Origin: Pseudomonas citrullilanati
Lineage (GTDB): Bacteria; Pseudomonadota; Gammaproteobacteria; Pseudomonadales; Pseudomonadaceae
Length of the DNA: 64,000 bases
NCBI RefSeq assembly: GCF_030580855.1
Contig: NZ_JAUQOP010000014.1
Location: 56,658 to 120,657, forward strand
Direction of reading: 5' to 3'
The position numbers and the translations under genes were made by a program. This document shows, one piece after another, positions 16,819-25,509 of the stretch. Within the stretch, counting starts at the first letter, position 1. Each line of letters begins with the position of its first letter. The notes below the pieces were generated by a model. The model did no database searches and had not been told where the DNA came from. It was given only the letters and a program-made list of their open reading frames with translations.

Positions 16819-17376
16819 CTACTCGTCGCGGCCTTCCATCATGGTGCGCTTGAGCATCACATAGACTGCCCCGGCACCGCCGTGTTTCGCCTGGCAGGAG
16901 GTGAAGCCCAGCACTTGCGGGTGCTGGCGCAGCCAGGTGTTGACGTGGCTCTTGATCATCGGCCGCTTGCCGTCCAGGCGCACGGCCTTGCCATGGGTGA
17001 CGCGCACGCAGCGGATTTCGAACCGGGTGGCTTCGGCCAGGAACGCCCAGAGGGTTTCCCGGGCCTTTTCGACGCTCATGCCGTGCAGGTCCAGGCTGCC
17101 TTCGAAGGGAATCTGGCCGACCTTCAACTTGCGCATCTGGCTTTCCTGGACGCCGTCGCGCGCCCACATCAACTCATCTTCAGGACCGACATCGATCACG
17201 AATTGATCGGACAAGCCGTCCACGGTCGTGGCATCGGTGCGCACGGTGGCGGCTTGGCGCAGCTTGGCGATCTGCGCGCGATCGGCCTTGGGCTTGCCGG
17301 TCTCGGCACGGTCGTGCTTGATGGGTTTTACGCCCTGGGTCGCACTTTTGAACAGGGAAAAGTCGTCGTCTTGCAT
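16819..17376 (-). CDS. Smr-domain protein
   Basis: 185 residues. The N-terminal half is charged and probably disordered (about 1-80). The C-terminal Smr domain shows LDLHGM (95-100), VTHGK (126-130) and GGAGAVYVML (166-175). Smr domains act as RNA or DNA nicking endonucleases in MutS2 and in ribosome rescue; the stand-alone bacterial forms are poorly defined. The start at 17376 is set by GGAGG five bases upstream; an upstream in-frame ATG lacks a ribosome site. Confidence 0.9.
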   Translation of the reverse strand: MQDDDFSLFKSATQGVKPIKHDRAETGKPKADRAQIAKLRQAATVRTDATTVDGLSDQFVIDVGPEDELMWARDGVQESQMRKLKVGQIPFEGSLDLHGMSVEKARETLWAFLAEATRFEIRCVRVTHGKAVRLDGKRPMIKSHVNTWLRQHPQVLGFTSCQAKHGGAGAVYVMLKRTMMEGRDE

Positions 17377-17449
17377 GTCAGCCTCCGCGAAGCCGGGCAG
17401 TTTACCCAACTCTGGCGGGATCAGGCGCGACAAAACGTCGGATGGCGGC

Positions 17450-17770
17450 TCAGTCGTGTTTTTTCATCAGGTGCGGAGCCATGGCCAGCTCCAGGGATTG
17501 GCGGGCGCGGCGGCGGCAGCGGCGCCAGAGCCAGACGCCCAGCCACAGGACGAGCAGGCCGACCGCCAGGATAATGGCCGAACCGAGCGGGGTGGCGTTC
17601 AAGTCGCCCATCGCGGGCGGGCGGCCCAACAGGCTGGCGGCACCGGCCATGGCCAGCAGGACACCGAGCGTCGCCAGGAGCGCGGCGATCGCCGCGCCGA
17701 AACGAAATCGCCAGTTGCTCGGGCCTTTGGGCCGCAAGCGACGTGCGTCAAAACCATCGGATAACTTCAT
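17450..17770 (-). CDS. Small membrane protein of unknown function
   Basis: 106 residues with two hydrophobic helices (about 22-45 and 65-85) and basic ends ([17 protein letters not shown]), predicting an inner-membrane hairpin. The start at 17770 has AGGAAGG upstream. No family recognised. It lies upstream of the Smr gene on the same strand with a 73-base gap. Confidence 0.65.
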   Translation of the reverse strand: MKLSDGFDARRLRPKGPSNWRFRFGAAIAALLATLGVLLAMAGAASLLGRPPAMGDLNATPLGSAIILAVGLLVLWLGVWLWRRCRRRARQSLELAMAPHLMKKHD

Positions 17771-17902
17771 TCCGACCTTCCTCAATGGGTATCGGCCCTT
17801 CGACCGGAAGATGTTCGGGTTGTTCCTGAGGCTAGGGCAATTGCGGCAAATGAGAGGCTTTTGCGGATGAGCGGCGGCAGCGGCCGCTCATCGAAGGGTC
17901 GA

Positions 17903-18493
17903 TCAGACGAAATCCCGGGTCAGGGCCAGGGTGGCGAAGTTGTCCGCCATGATCGCCATTTCGGTCTGGTGCACGTGCTCGGCGCTGAGCACGCCGCCTT
18001 TGTGGGGCAGGTCGCGGGTGGCGCAGGCGTCTTCCACCAGGGTGCAGCGAAAGCCCAGGTTCTTGGCGGCGCGCACGGTGGTGCTGACGCTGGAGTGGCT
18101 CATGAACCCGCAGACGATCAGGTCCAGGGGGCCGAACTCTTCCAGGCGCTTCTTCAGTTCGGTGCCGTGGAAGGCGCTGGGCAGCAGCTTGCCGATGATG
18201 GCCTCGTCGCCCTGGGGTTCGAGCCCCGGAATGAACTCGCCGCGTTCGCCTTGTGGATCGAACAGCCCGCCGTGGGTGCCCAGGTGGCGCACATGCACGA
18301 TCGGCCGACCGGCTGCACGGGCCGCGCCGAGCAATTGCTTGATGTTCGCGACTGCTTCATCCATGCCGCTCAGGGCCAGCGGGCCGGCGAGGTATTCCTT
18401 CTGGGCGTCGATGATGATCAGGGTCGCTTGACTCAGATTGGCCGCTGCGTAACCGCGACCGCTGAGTTGAAACATCGTTTTTGGAACGGACAT
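17903..18493 (-). CDS. Isochorismatase-like hydrolase with Ser in place of the catalytic Cys
   Basis: 196 residues of the cysteine hydrolase/isochorismatase fold. Asp29 (LIIIDAQKEY) and Lys102 (IIGKLLPSAF) fit the catalytic triad. In the nucleophile motif, which in hydrolases reads GxxTxxCV, this protein has GFMSHSSV with Ser135 where the Cys should be. True isochorismatases (EntB, PhzD) also lack the Cys, so the protein could be a non-hydrolase or act on an ether-type substrate. No siderophore or phenazine gene is nearby. Confidence 0.85.
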   Translation of the reverse strand: MSVPKTMFQLSGRGYAAANLSQATLIIIDAQKEYLAGPLALSGMDEAVANIKQLLGAARAAGRPIVHVRHLGTHGGLFDPQGERGEFIPGLEPQGDEAIIGKLLPSAFHGTELKKRLEEFGPLDLIVCGFMSHSSVSTTVRAAKNLGFRCTLVEDACATRDLPHKGGVLSAEHVHQTEMAIMADNFATLALTRDFV

Positions 18494-18744
18494 TCTGGGG
18501 CTCCTTCGGGTGGGGCTTTTGCGACATTGTCCTCTCGCCGAGCGGTTCTGTGAATCGCTTCCATTGCAAGCGGCGCCGTTGCTGGCCTACAGCCTTGTCA
18601 AGATGCTCGTCTTGTTCAATAGGTCGCGCAAAAAACGGATAGATCCTACGAGTGCCTCGGTGTTTTCTTTCGTCTTGGAGGCGTGTTTGGACTGGGGACG
18701 CTTGGCTGGTAGACTCGCCCGTCGATTTTTCTGGAGTTGCCGCC

Positions 18745-19653
18745 GTGATCACTTCCCGCCTTCGTACCCTGCGCGACCATATCCGTTGGGCCGTCAGCCG
18801 TTTCCATGGGGAGGATCTGTTTTTCGGCCATGGCACCGACAACGCCTGGGATGAAGCCCGCCAACTGGTGTTGGGCGCGCTCCACCTGCCGTGGGAAATT
18901 GCCGATAGCTACCTGGACTGCCGCCTCGAAGACGAGGAATTGGTCCACGTGCAGCGTTTGCTGCGCCGGCGCATCGATGAGCGTATTCCGACGGCCTACC
19001 TGCTGGGTGAGGCCTGGTTCTGCGGGATGTCGTTCATCGTCGACGAGCGCGTGCTCATCCCACGTTCGCCGATCGGCGAGCTCATCGAAAAGCGCTTCGA
19101 GCCTTGGCTGGGCCAGGCGCCGGCGCGGATCCTCGACCTGTGCACCGGTTCCGGCTGCATCGGGATCGCCTGTGCCTATGAGTTCCCCGAGGCCGAAGTG
19201 GTGCTGGCCGACCTGTCGTTCGAAGCGCTGGAAGTGGCCAACCAGAACATCGAACGCCATGGCGTCGACGAGCGGGTATTCACGGTCCAGGGCGATGGCT
19301 TCGACGGGTTGCCGGGGCAACGTTTCGACCTGATCGTATCGAACCCGCCCTACGTCGATGCGGAAGATTTCGCCGACATGCCGCCGGAATACCAGCACGA
19401 GCCGGAACTGGGCCTGGCGTGTGGCGACGATGGCCTGAACCTGGTCCGGCGGATGCTGGCCGAGGCGGCCGATCATCTGACCGAGAAGGGCTTGTTGATT
19501 GTCGAAGTGGGCAACAGCCAGGTGCACGTCGAGGCGCTGTACCCGGAAGTCGATTTCGCCTGGCTGGACTTCGAGCGCGGCGGCCATGGCGTGTTCATGC
19601 TCAGCGCCGAGCAGTGCCGCCAGCACCAGGGGTTGTTTGCTTCGCGGGTTTGA
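18745..19653 (+). CDS. prmB: Ribosomal protein L3 glutamine methyltransferase PrmB
   Basis: Methylates a glutamine side chain of ribosomal protein L3 using S-adenosylmethionine. 302 residues: a helical N-terminal domain (1-100), then a Rossmann methyltransferase with LCTGSGCIG (132-140) and the catalytic NPPY (200-203). The GTG at 18745 with TGGAG upstream gives the family N-terminus [16 protein letters not shown]; the frame is open further upstream without homology. aroC lies about 2 kb downstream. Confidence 0.95.
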   Translation: MITSRLRTLRDHIRWAVSRFHGEDLFFGHGTDNAWDEARQLVLGALHLPWEIADSYLDCRLEDEELVHVQRLLRRRIDERIPTAYLLGEAWFCGMSFIVDERVLIPRSPIGELIEKRFEPWLGQAPARILDLCTGSGCIGIACAYEFPEAEVVLADLSFEALEVANQNIERHGVDERVFTVQGDGFDGLPGQRFDLIVSNPPYVDAEDFADMPPEYQHEPELGLACGDDGLNLVRRMLAEAADHLTEKGLLIVEVGNSQVHVEALYPEVDFAWLDFERGGHGVFMLSAEQCRQHQGLFASRV

Positions 19654-19675
19654 TCGCTGTCAGGGGCAGCGCTTT

Positions 19676-19838
19676 TGTGGCGAGCGGACTTATCTTGCGG
19701 CGAGGGGATTTATCTGTGGCGAGGGGATTCATCCCCGCTGGGGTGCGAAGCACCCCCCCTTGCCCCACTCACGCGGCATGTCCAGACATTGCAAGGGGCT
19801 GCTGCGCAGCCCAACGGGGATAAATCCCCTCGCCACAG
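19676..19838. repeat. Inverted repeat of the GAGGGGATTTATCCCC family
   Basis: Several GTGGCGAGGGGATT(T/C)ATC units (starting near 19676, 19697 and 19716) face GGGGATAAATCCCCTCGCCAC at 19817-19837, with GGGGTGC-GAA-GCACCCC between. It is a second interspersed repeat family, distinct from the GCTCCCACA REPs, and recurs at 27962 and 30265. Confidence 0.8.
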
Positions 19839-19860
19839 GTCATGTGTCAAACCGCCGGGA

Positions 19861-20655
19861 TCAGTGCCGCGTCGCAATCCAGATCAACAGCCCCGCCTGG
19901 AACATGGCGAACGCCACCAGGCAGGTGATGGTGAAGCGCAGGCCGGTGTCTTCGCGCTTGAACTTGTTGACCTTCTCTTCCTGCTGCTTGAGCTTGACCT
20001 CCTGTTCCGCCAGGTTCTGCTCGGCCTGTTGCAGCATCTGCGCGGCTTCGAGGATCTCCACGAACTGCAGCTTCTCGGTGTTCCAGTCTCCCACCAGGTC
20101 GCCGACATGGGTCGCCTTGACGCTGCCCTTGAGGTGCTGGGCGTCGGCGTAGACCACTTCGAAACCCTGGGCCTTGAGGAAACGGTCGCGGCGCAGGCGG
20201 GTGTCTTCGTTCAGCGCATCCTTGTTGTTCAGGTCGCTGCCCTCGACCCGGTAGGCCGACCAGCGTTTCTTCGCCCAAGCGATGCCCTGGGCGGCAAGGA
20301 AGCGGCCGATGCCGCGGTTCATCGGTTCGATCTGCAGGTTGTCCGGGGAAAAAGACAGGCGCTTTTCGACGTGATCGGCCCAGATATCCAGGTGATTCTG
20401 TTCCTTGCGCACGCGTTGCCCGGGCAGCTTGATGCTCAAGCGCAACAGGCTGCGTTCCTTGCTGTGACGCTCGGCATAGCTGAACTCGACGAAACGCAAG
20501 GGGCGCGCACCCGTGGCGCGGTCGGTCTTGAGCGGGGCCAGCCGGAGCATCTTGTGATGTTCGGCTTGCACGTCCGCCCAAGGCAGTTCCGCCGCAGGCG
20601 TGGCGGTCGCTTCGGTGGCGACGTCGGTATCGGGTGAAGTGGATGCTTCAGTCAT
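19861..20655 (-). CDS. Conserved-looking hypothetical protein with coiled coil and C-terminal membrane anchor
   Basis: 264 residues. A soluble domain (about 25-205) is followed by a Glu/Gln/Lys-rich coiled coil (about 208-240, LQQAEQNLAEQEVKLKQQ) and one hydrophobic helix at the C-terminus (about 243-261), so it is probably tail-anchored in the inner membrane. I do not recognise a family and see no catalytic motif. Confidence 0.7.
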   Translation of the reverse strand: MTEASTSPDTDVATEATATPAAELPWADVQAEHHKMLRLAPLKTDRATGARPLRFVEFSYAERHSKERSLLRLSIKLPGQRVRKEQNHLDIWADHVEKRLSFSPDNLQIEPMNRGIGRFLAAQGIAWAKKRWSAYRVEGSDLNNKDALNEDTRLRRDRFLKAQGFEVVYADAQHLKGSVKATHVGDLVGDWNTEKLQFVEILEAAQMLQQAEQNLAEQEVKLKQQEEKVNKFKREDTGLRFTITCLVAFAMFQAGLLIWIATRH

Positions 20656-20754
20656 AACGGCAAAATCCTGTCCTGGCCGGCGGGTCGGCAGCGATTGCGC
20701 TGTCCGACACCGGTATATCGGCCGTTTGCGCCAGGACTGGAGGGGAAAAAGCGT

Positions 20755-21720
20755 TTAACGGGTGGCGATCGAGCGAATGAACGCCGGGATGCGCGTGCCG
20801 AGTTCGGCGGCCAGGGGGCGGTTGGGGTCCTTGTAGGATTGCAGTTGCTGTTTCACGTCCATGGGCACGATGCGCAGCACATGGTTCATGCCCTCCACCA
20901 GCGCCAGTTCGGCGTCGGGCTTGGCGGCTTTCAACTGCTTGGCGTCGTCGACGCTGACCTGGATGTCATGGCTGCCCTGGATGATCAGGGCCGGCATCTT
21001 CAGCGCGGCGAAAGCCTGGGCCGGGTCCTGGCGGAACAGCGAGATCAGGTACGGCTGCACGCTGGGGCGGAATATCACCTGCAACGCGGGCGGCACGTTG
21101 GCGTCGGGCTTGCCGGCCTTGAGGCTGTCGAGCAACTCGTTGCTGCGCAGCATCAAGGGCACGGGCAAGCGACTGGCCAGTTGCTGGCGCAGGAGCTGGT
21201 CGATGGGTCGGGCGCTGCCGGACACTGAAATCACCGCCGCGGCGTTGGCCTGGGGCGCGGCGAGGCTGGCGATCAACGCGCCTTCGCTGTGGCCGAGCAG
21301 GATCACCGGGCCCATTCGCGGGTCGGCGGCGAGCTTGCGGCTCCAGGCCACGGCATCGGCGACGTAGGCCTCGACGCTCAGGTTGCGCTCGTCCGGCGTC
21401 GCGGCCAGGCTGGCGGCCACGCCACGCTTGTCGTAGCGCACGCTGGCGATGTCGTGCCGGGCCAGGAGCCAGGCCAGGCGCTTGAGGCTGTCGTTGCGCC
21501 CGCCTTCGGGGTTGTTGCCGTCGCGATCGGTAGGACCGGACCCGGAAATGATCAGGACCACCGGCACCGGCTTGTCAGACTTGGGCAACAGCAGCGAGCC
21601 GAACAACTCGCCGTGGCCTGTATCGAGGCTTATAGGACGTTGCAGCACCGTGGCCTGGGCCAGGCCGGAAAACAGGCCGATAAACAGGGTAACGCTCAAG
21701 GCAAGCAGCTTTAACATCAT
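20755..21720 (-). CDS. Secreted alpha/beta hydrolase
   Basis: 321 residues with a signal peptide (MMLKLLALSVTLFIGLFSGLA, cleavage near residue 22-24). The alpha/beta-hydrolase core has an oxyanion-hole strand ISGSGPTDRDG (58-68) and nucleophile elbow GHSEG (143-147, Ser145), with the acid in QGSHD and a C-terminal EGMNHVLR His. Probably a periplasmic esterase or peptidase-like hydrolase; substrate unknown. The start is at the double ATG 21715-21720; the ribosome site is poor. Divergent from aroC. Confidence 0.85.
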   Translation of the reverse strand: MMLKLLALSVTLFIGLFSGLAQATVLQRPISLDTGHGELFGSLLLPKSDKPVPVVLIISGSGPTDRDGNNPEGGRNDSLKRLAWLLARHDIASVRYDKRGVAASLAATPDERNLSVEAYVADAVAWSRKLAADPRMGPVILLGHSEGALIASLAAPQANAAAVISVSGSARPIDQLLRQQLASRLPVPLMLRSNELLDSLKAGKPDANVPPALQVIFRPSVQPYLISLFRQDPAQAFAALKMPALIIQGSHDIQVSVDDAKQLKAAKPDAELALVEGMNHVLRIVPMDVKQQLQSYKDPNRPLAAELGTRIPAFIRSIATR

Positions 21721-21863
21721 CACGCCATTAGTTGCGAAGGTGCCGGTTGGACTGGCGCCGACCGATAAGGTTCGAGGATGAACTACGCGGGGAGCCTGCG
21801 TATACTGGCGCCCAACTACGAATCCAAGGTTGAGTTTCTCAGCGATTTCACGGAGCACCCTGC

Positions 21864-22955
21864 ATGTCCGGCAATACCTACGGCAAGCTGTTCACCGTCA
21901 CCACCGCGGGCGAAAGCCATGGCCCGGCGTTGGTCGCCATTGTCGACGGCTGCCCGCCGGGCCTGGAAATTGCCCTGGACGACCTGCAACGCGACCTCGA
22001 CCGCCGCAAGCCCGGCACCAGCCGCCACACCACCCAGCGCCAGGAAGCCGATGAAGTCGAAATCCTGTCCGGTGTCTTCGAAGGGCGCACCACCGGCTGC
22101 GCCATTGGCCTGCTGATCCGCAACACCGACCAGAAGTCCAAGGACTATTCGGCCATCAAGGACCTGTTCCGCCCGGCCCACGCCGACTACACCTACCACC
22201 ACAAGTACGGTGAGCGCGACTACCGGGGCGGCGGTCGCAGTTCGGCCCGGGAAACCGCCATGCGCGTGGCGGCCGGGGCGATTGCCAAGAAATACCTGGC
22301 CAGCCAGGGCATCGTGATCCGTGGCTACATGAGCCAGCTGGGCCCGATCGAGATCCCGTTCAAGACCTGGGATTCGGTGGAGCAGAACGCATTCTTCTGT
22401 CCCGACCCGGACAAGGTCCCGGAGCTCGAGGCCTACATGGACCAACTGCGCCGTGACCAGGATTCGGTGGGCGCGAAGATCACCGTGGTCGCCGAAGGGG
22501 TCATGCCCGGCCTCGGCGAGCCGATCTTCGACCGCCTCGACGCCGAACTGGCCCACGCGCTGATGAGCATCAACGCGGTGAAAGGCGTGGAGATCGGCGC
22601 CGGTTTCGCCTGCGTCGCCCAGCGTGGCACCGAGCACCGCGACGAGTTGACCCCGCAAGGCTTCCTCAGCAACAACGCCGGCGGCATCCTCGGTGGTATT
22701 TCCTCGGGCCAGCCGATCGTCGCGCACCTGGCCTTGAAGCCCACGTCCAGCATCACCACGCCGGGGCGTTCCATCGACACCCAGGGCAATCCGGTGGACG
22801 TCATCACCAAGGGCCGCCACGACCCCTGCGTCGGCATTCGTGCCACGCCGATCGCCGAGGCGATGATGGCGATCGTGTTGATGGACCACCTGCTGCGCCA
22901 TCGCGGCCAGAACGCCGACGTACGGGTGGGCACCCCGGTGCTGGGCCAGCTCTGA
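21864..22955 (+). CDS. aroC: Chorismate synthase
   Basis: Converts EPSP to chorismate using reduced FMN, the last common step of aromatic synthesis. 363 residues of normal length, with signatures [19 protein letters not shown] (14-32), [21 protein letters not shown] and [17 protein letters not shown] near the C-terminus. A -10-like TATACT stands at 21801. The following MFS gene starts 35 bases after the stop. Confidence 0.98.
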   Translation: MSGNTYGKLFTVTTAGESHGPALVAIVDGCPPGLEIALDDLQRDLDRRKPGTSRHTTQRQEADEVEILSGVFEGRTTGCAIGLLIRNTDQKSKDYSAIKDLFRPAHADYTYHHKYGERDYRGGGRSSARETAMRVAAGAIAKKYLASQGIVIRGYMSQLGPIEIPFKTWDSVEQNAFFCPDPDKVPELEAYMDQLRRDQDSVGAKITVVAEGVMPGLGEPIFDRLDAELAHALMSINAVKGVEIGAGFACVAQRGTEHRDELTPQGFLSNNAGGILGGISSGQPIVAHLALKPTSSITTPGRSIDTQGNPVDVITKGRHDPCVGIRATPIAEAMMAIVLMDHLLRHRGQNADVRVGTPVLGQL

Positions 22956-22989
22956 TGGCTGGCCTGCCGGCCGCCGTGGCCTGACGACC

Positions 22990-24135
22990 ATGGCGGCAGT
23001 GCCGTACTGGCGGCTCTCCAGTTTCTACCTGTTCTATTTCGCCCTGCTCGGTTCCACGGCGCCGTTCCTGGCGCTGTATTTCGATCACCTGGGGTTCAAC
23101 GCGGCGCGCATCGGCGAGCTGGTGGCGATTCCCATGCTGATGCGCTGCGTCGCGCCGAACATCTGGGGCTGGCTGGGGGATTACACCGGCCGGCGCCTGG
23201 CGATCGTGCGCTTTGGCGCGGTCTGCACGTTGCTGGCTTTTTCGTTGATCTTCCTCGACAAGCGCTACGCCTGGCTGGCGATGGTGATGGCGCTCCATGC
23301 GTTCTTCTGGCACGCGGTGCTGCCGCAGTTCGAGGTCATCACGCTGGCCCATTTGGGCGGGCAGGCCTCGCGCTACAGCCAGATCCGCCTGTGGGGCTCG
23401 ATTGGCTTCATCATCACGGTGGTGCTGCTGGGACGCCTGTTCGAATGGCTGAGCCTGGACATCTACCCGGTGGCGCTGGTGCTGATCATGGCCGGTATCG
23501 TGCTCGCCAGCTTCTGGGTCCCCAATGCCCAGCCATTGCAGGGGCCCCGCGTGACGGGGGAGGGGTTCGTGCGGCAACTGCGCAACCCCGGCGTCCTGGC
23601 GTTCTACCTGTGCGTGGGCCTGATGCAGGTCAGCCATGGGCCGTACTACACCTTCCTGACCTTGCACCTGGAACAGTTGGGCTACAGCCGTGGGCTGATC
23701 GGCCTGCTCTGGGCCGTTGGGGTGGTGGCCGAAGTGCTGGTGTTCCTGCTGATGAGCCGCATCCTGGCGCGTTTTTCCGTGCGCCGCGTGCTGCTGGCGA
23801 GTTTCCTGCTGGCGGCGTTACGCTGGCTGTTATTGGGCTCGCTGGCGGAGTTTGTCTGGGTGCTGTTGTTCGCCCAGGTGTTGCACGCGGCGACCTTCGG
23901 CAGCTTCCACGCCGCAGCCATCCATTTCGTACAACGCAGCTTTGGCCCCCGCCAGCAAGGCCAGGGCCAGGCGCTGTACGCGGCCCTGGCCGGCACGGGC
24001 GGGGCATTGGGCGCCTTGTATTCCGGCTACAGCTGGAGCGCATTGGGCGCCAGTTGGACCTTCAGCCTGGCCAGCCTCGCCGCCGTCGCCGCCGCGGTTA
24101 TCATCGCGACACGCATGCAAGAGGACCGGCCATGA
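22990..24135 (+). CDS. MFS transporter, HcaT/LacY-like
   Basis: 381 residues with about twelve membrane helices. WGWLGDYTGRR (58-68) is the MFS loop 2-3 motif. The N-terminal WRLSSFYLFYFALLGSTAPFL pattern resembles the phenylpropionate transporter (HcaT) branch of the LacY-related MFS families. Substrate unknown. It follows aroC on the same strand, and its stop overlaps a 13-codon remnant ORF by ATGA. Confidence 0.9.
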   Translation: MAAVPYWRLSSFYLFYFALLGSTAPFLALYFDHLGFNAARIGELVAIPMLMRCVAPNIWGWLGDYTGRRLAIVRFGAVCTLLAFSLIFLDKRYAWLAMVMALHAFFWHAVLPQFEVITLAHLGGQASRYSQIRLWGSIGFIITVVLLGRLFEWLSLDIYPVALVLIMAGIVLASFWVPNAQPLQGPRVTGEGFVRQLRNPGVLAFYLCVGLMQVSHGPYYTFLTLHLEQLGYSRGLIGLLWAVGVVAEVLVFLLMSRILARFSVRRVLLASFLLAALRWLLLGSLAEFVWVLLFAQVLHAATFGSFHAAAIHFVQRSFGPRQQGQGQALYAALAGTGGALGALYSGYSWSALGASWTFSLASLAAVAAAVIIATRMQEDRP

Positions 24136-24173
24136 GCCTTCGCACCGTTATTTTCCTGGAGTCATTGTCATGA
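24132..24173 (+). pseudogene. 13-codon ORF, possible scar of a deleted gene (mtnB?)
   Basis: MSLRTVIFLESLS-stop begins with ATGA overlapping the MFS stop and ends with TGA overlapping the ATG of the next gene. It contains that gene's ribosome site (TGGAG). The double overlap looks like the two ends of a formerly complete, translationally coupled gene with its middle removed. In P. aeruginosa, as I recall, an mtnB-type gene stands here between the MFS gene and mtnD. The scar reading is inference. Confidence 0.35.
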
Positions 24174-24712
24174 GCAGCCTGTCCGTCTATCACGTCTCGA
24201 CCCCTGACCTGCCATACAAGGTGCTGACCCACTTCGACGACATCGCCGCGACGCTGGCCGAACAAGGCGTGCGCTTCGACCGCTGGCAACCGGCGGCAAG
24301 CATTGCCGCTGGCGCATGCCAGGAAGACATCGTCGCGGCGTACAGCCACGGGATCGACTCTCTAATGACCGAGCGCGGCTACACCTCGCTGGAACTGATC
24401 CGTGTCACCGGCGATAACCCGGAAGAGGCCGAGCGGCATGCCCGGCTCCTTGCGGAACACAGCCAGGATGTAGAGGAAGCCCGCTTTTTCGTCACGGGTC
24501 GTGGGTTGTTCGCCCTGCACATCGGCGATTACGTCTACGCCGTGCTCTGCGAAAAGAACGACCTGATCATGTTGCCGGCTGGCATGGCGCGGTGGTTCGA
24601 CATGGGCGAGCAGCCGCATTTCATCGCGCTTCGCCTGTCCAGCGCCCAAGGAGGGGAGATGCGGTTCAGCGGCGACGATATCGCCAGCCGATTCCCGCGC
24701 CTGGAGGATTGA
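24170..24712 (+). CDS. Acireductone dioxygenase homologue with two of four metal ligands replaced
   Basis: 180 residues, collinear over its length with the ARD cupin of methionine salvage (MtnD), including YVYAVLCEKNDLI (121-133) and WFDMG (142-146). ARD binds Fe or Ni through His-x-His-x4-Glu and a later His. Here the motif reads EHSQDVEEARFF: His97 and Glu103 remain but the second His is Gln99. PAGxxHWFDMG has become PAGMARWFDMG, with Arg141 for the last His. The C-terminal part after WFDMG has also diverged. The frame is intact with a good ribosome site. It is probably inactive as ARD, or repurposed. No mtnB or mtnC is next to it. Confidence 0.88.
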   Translation: MSSLSVYHVSTPDLPYKVLTHFDDIAATLAEQGVRFDRWQPAASIAAGACQEDIVAAYSHGIDSLMTERGYTSLELIRVTGDNPEEAERHARLLAEHSQDVEEARFFVTGRGLFALHIGDYVYAVLCEKNDLIMLPAGMARWFDMGEQPHFIALRLSSAQGGEMRFSGDDIASRFPRLED

Positions 24713-24758
24713 AGGGACAGGTGTAGCGCTTGGAGCCTCCGCGCGCCACACAAACCCA

Positions 24759-24845
24759 TGTGGGAGCGAGCCTGCTCGCGAAACGGTGCATCAGTCGGTG
24801 AGGGCCACCTGATGTTCCGTCTTCGCGGGCAAGCCCGCTCCCACA
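24759..24845. repeat. REP doublet
   Basis: TGTGGGAGCGAGCCTGCTCG and the inverted GCGGGCAAGCCCGCTCCCAC, between the ARD-like gene and the DUF3509 gene. Confidence 0.85.
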
Positions 24846-24869
24846 GAGGTAGTGCTACAGCGTCCTGGA

Positions 24870-25148
24870 TCAGGCGCTGTGATAAGTCGGCAGGGCGAAA
24901 CGATGCTGGCTTTGCAGCATGGCAATCTGTGGCAGCTCGCTGGCTTGTTCGGCCAGGTCACGGCGGATCGCGCTGATCGCCCAGGACAGTTGGTCGCCGG
25001 CATGCAACTGGGCGTAGGAAATCGTGCGCTTGAACAGTTTGCCTTCGCTGTTGCGCAGAGTCAGCAGGATGCCGCCATCCGGGCGGGCTTGGGTGGTCAC
25101 TTCATAGTTGGAAAACAGGGACGCGAACTTCTCTTGAATCATGTTCAT
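24870..25148 (-). CDS. DUF3509-type small protein
   Basis: 92 residues, beginning MNMIQEKFASLFSNYEV, with RPDGGILLTLRNSEG and a WAISAIRRDLAEQ helix, the layout of the Pseudomonas DUF3509 family. The start at 25148 is set by GGAG about nine bases upstream; an ATG five codons earlier contains that ribosome site and is unlikely. Soluble, function unknown. Confidence 0.75.
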   Translation of the reverse strand: MNMIQEKFASLFSNYEVTTQARPDGGILLTLRNSEGKLFKRTISYAQLHAGDQLSWAISAIRRDLAEQASELPQIAMLQSQHRFALPTYHSA

Positions 25149-25275
25149 ATTTGACTGCTCCATGGTCTTGTTAGCAAACCGTGGAGGGGGAGTTGCAGCG
25201 TCTGTGCCAGCGTTGGGTTATTTAAAAAATCCTTAAAAAACAATAATTTAATAAAATATTCGATTTTCGCTTTCG

Positions 25276-25310
25276 TGCATCTTGCATGAATGGTCATCGT
25301 GCATCCTGCA
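25276..25310. repeat. Two direct copies of TGCATCYTGCA upstream of the acyl-CoA synthetase
   Basis: TGCATCTTGCA (25276-25286) and TGCATCCTGCA (25300-25310), start to start 24 bases apart, on an AT-rich flank (25215-25265). The 361-base gap 25149-25509 otherwise holds no gene. About two helical turns between copies suits a dimer-pair operator; the binding protein is unknown. Confidence 0.4.
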
Positions 25311-25509
25311 TTTTGCGGGGTCAGTCGGTTTTATTTGGAACCAATCGTCCTCGCGGCGCTCACGCTTCGCCTGCGCCTGCCTGGCGGATACAAAACATTG
25401 CAAAAACCGCATGTACAGCGCCGGAACCCCTGGCGTACTTTCGAGCGCAACCGAGCTGCAGCCCGCCCACACAAAAACAGGCCCACAGGGTCGGACACGG
25501 AAGATCACC

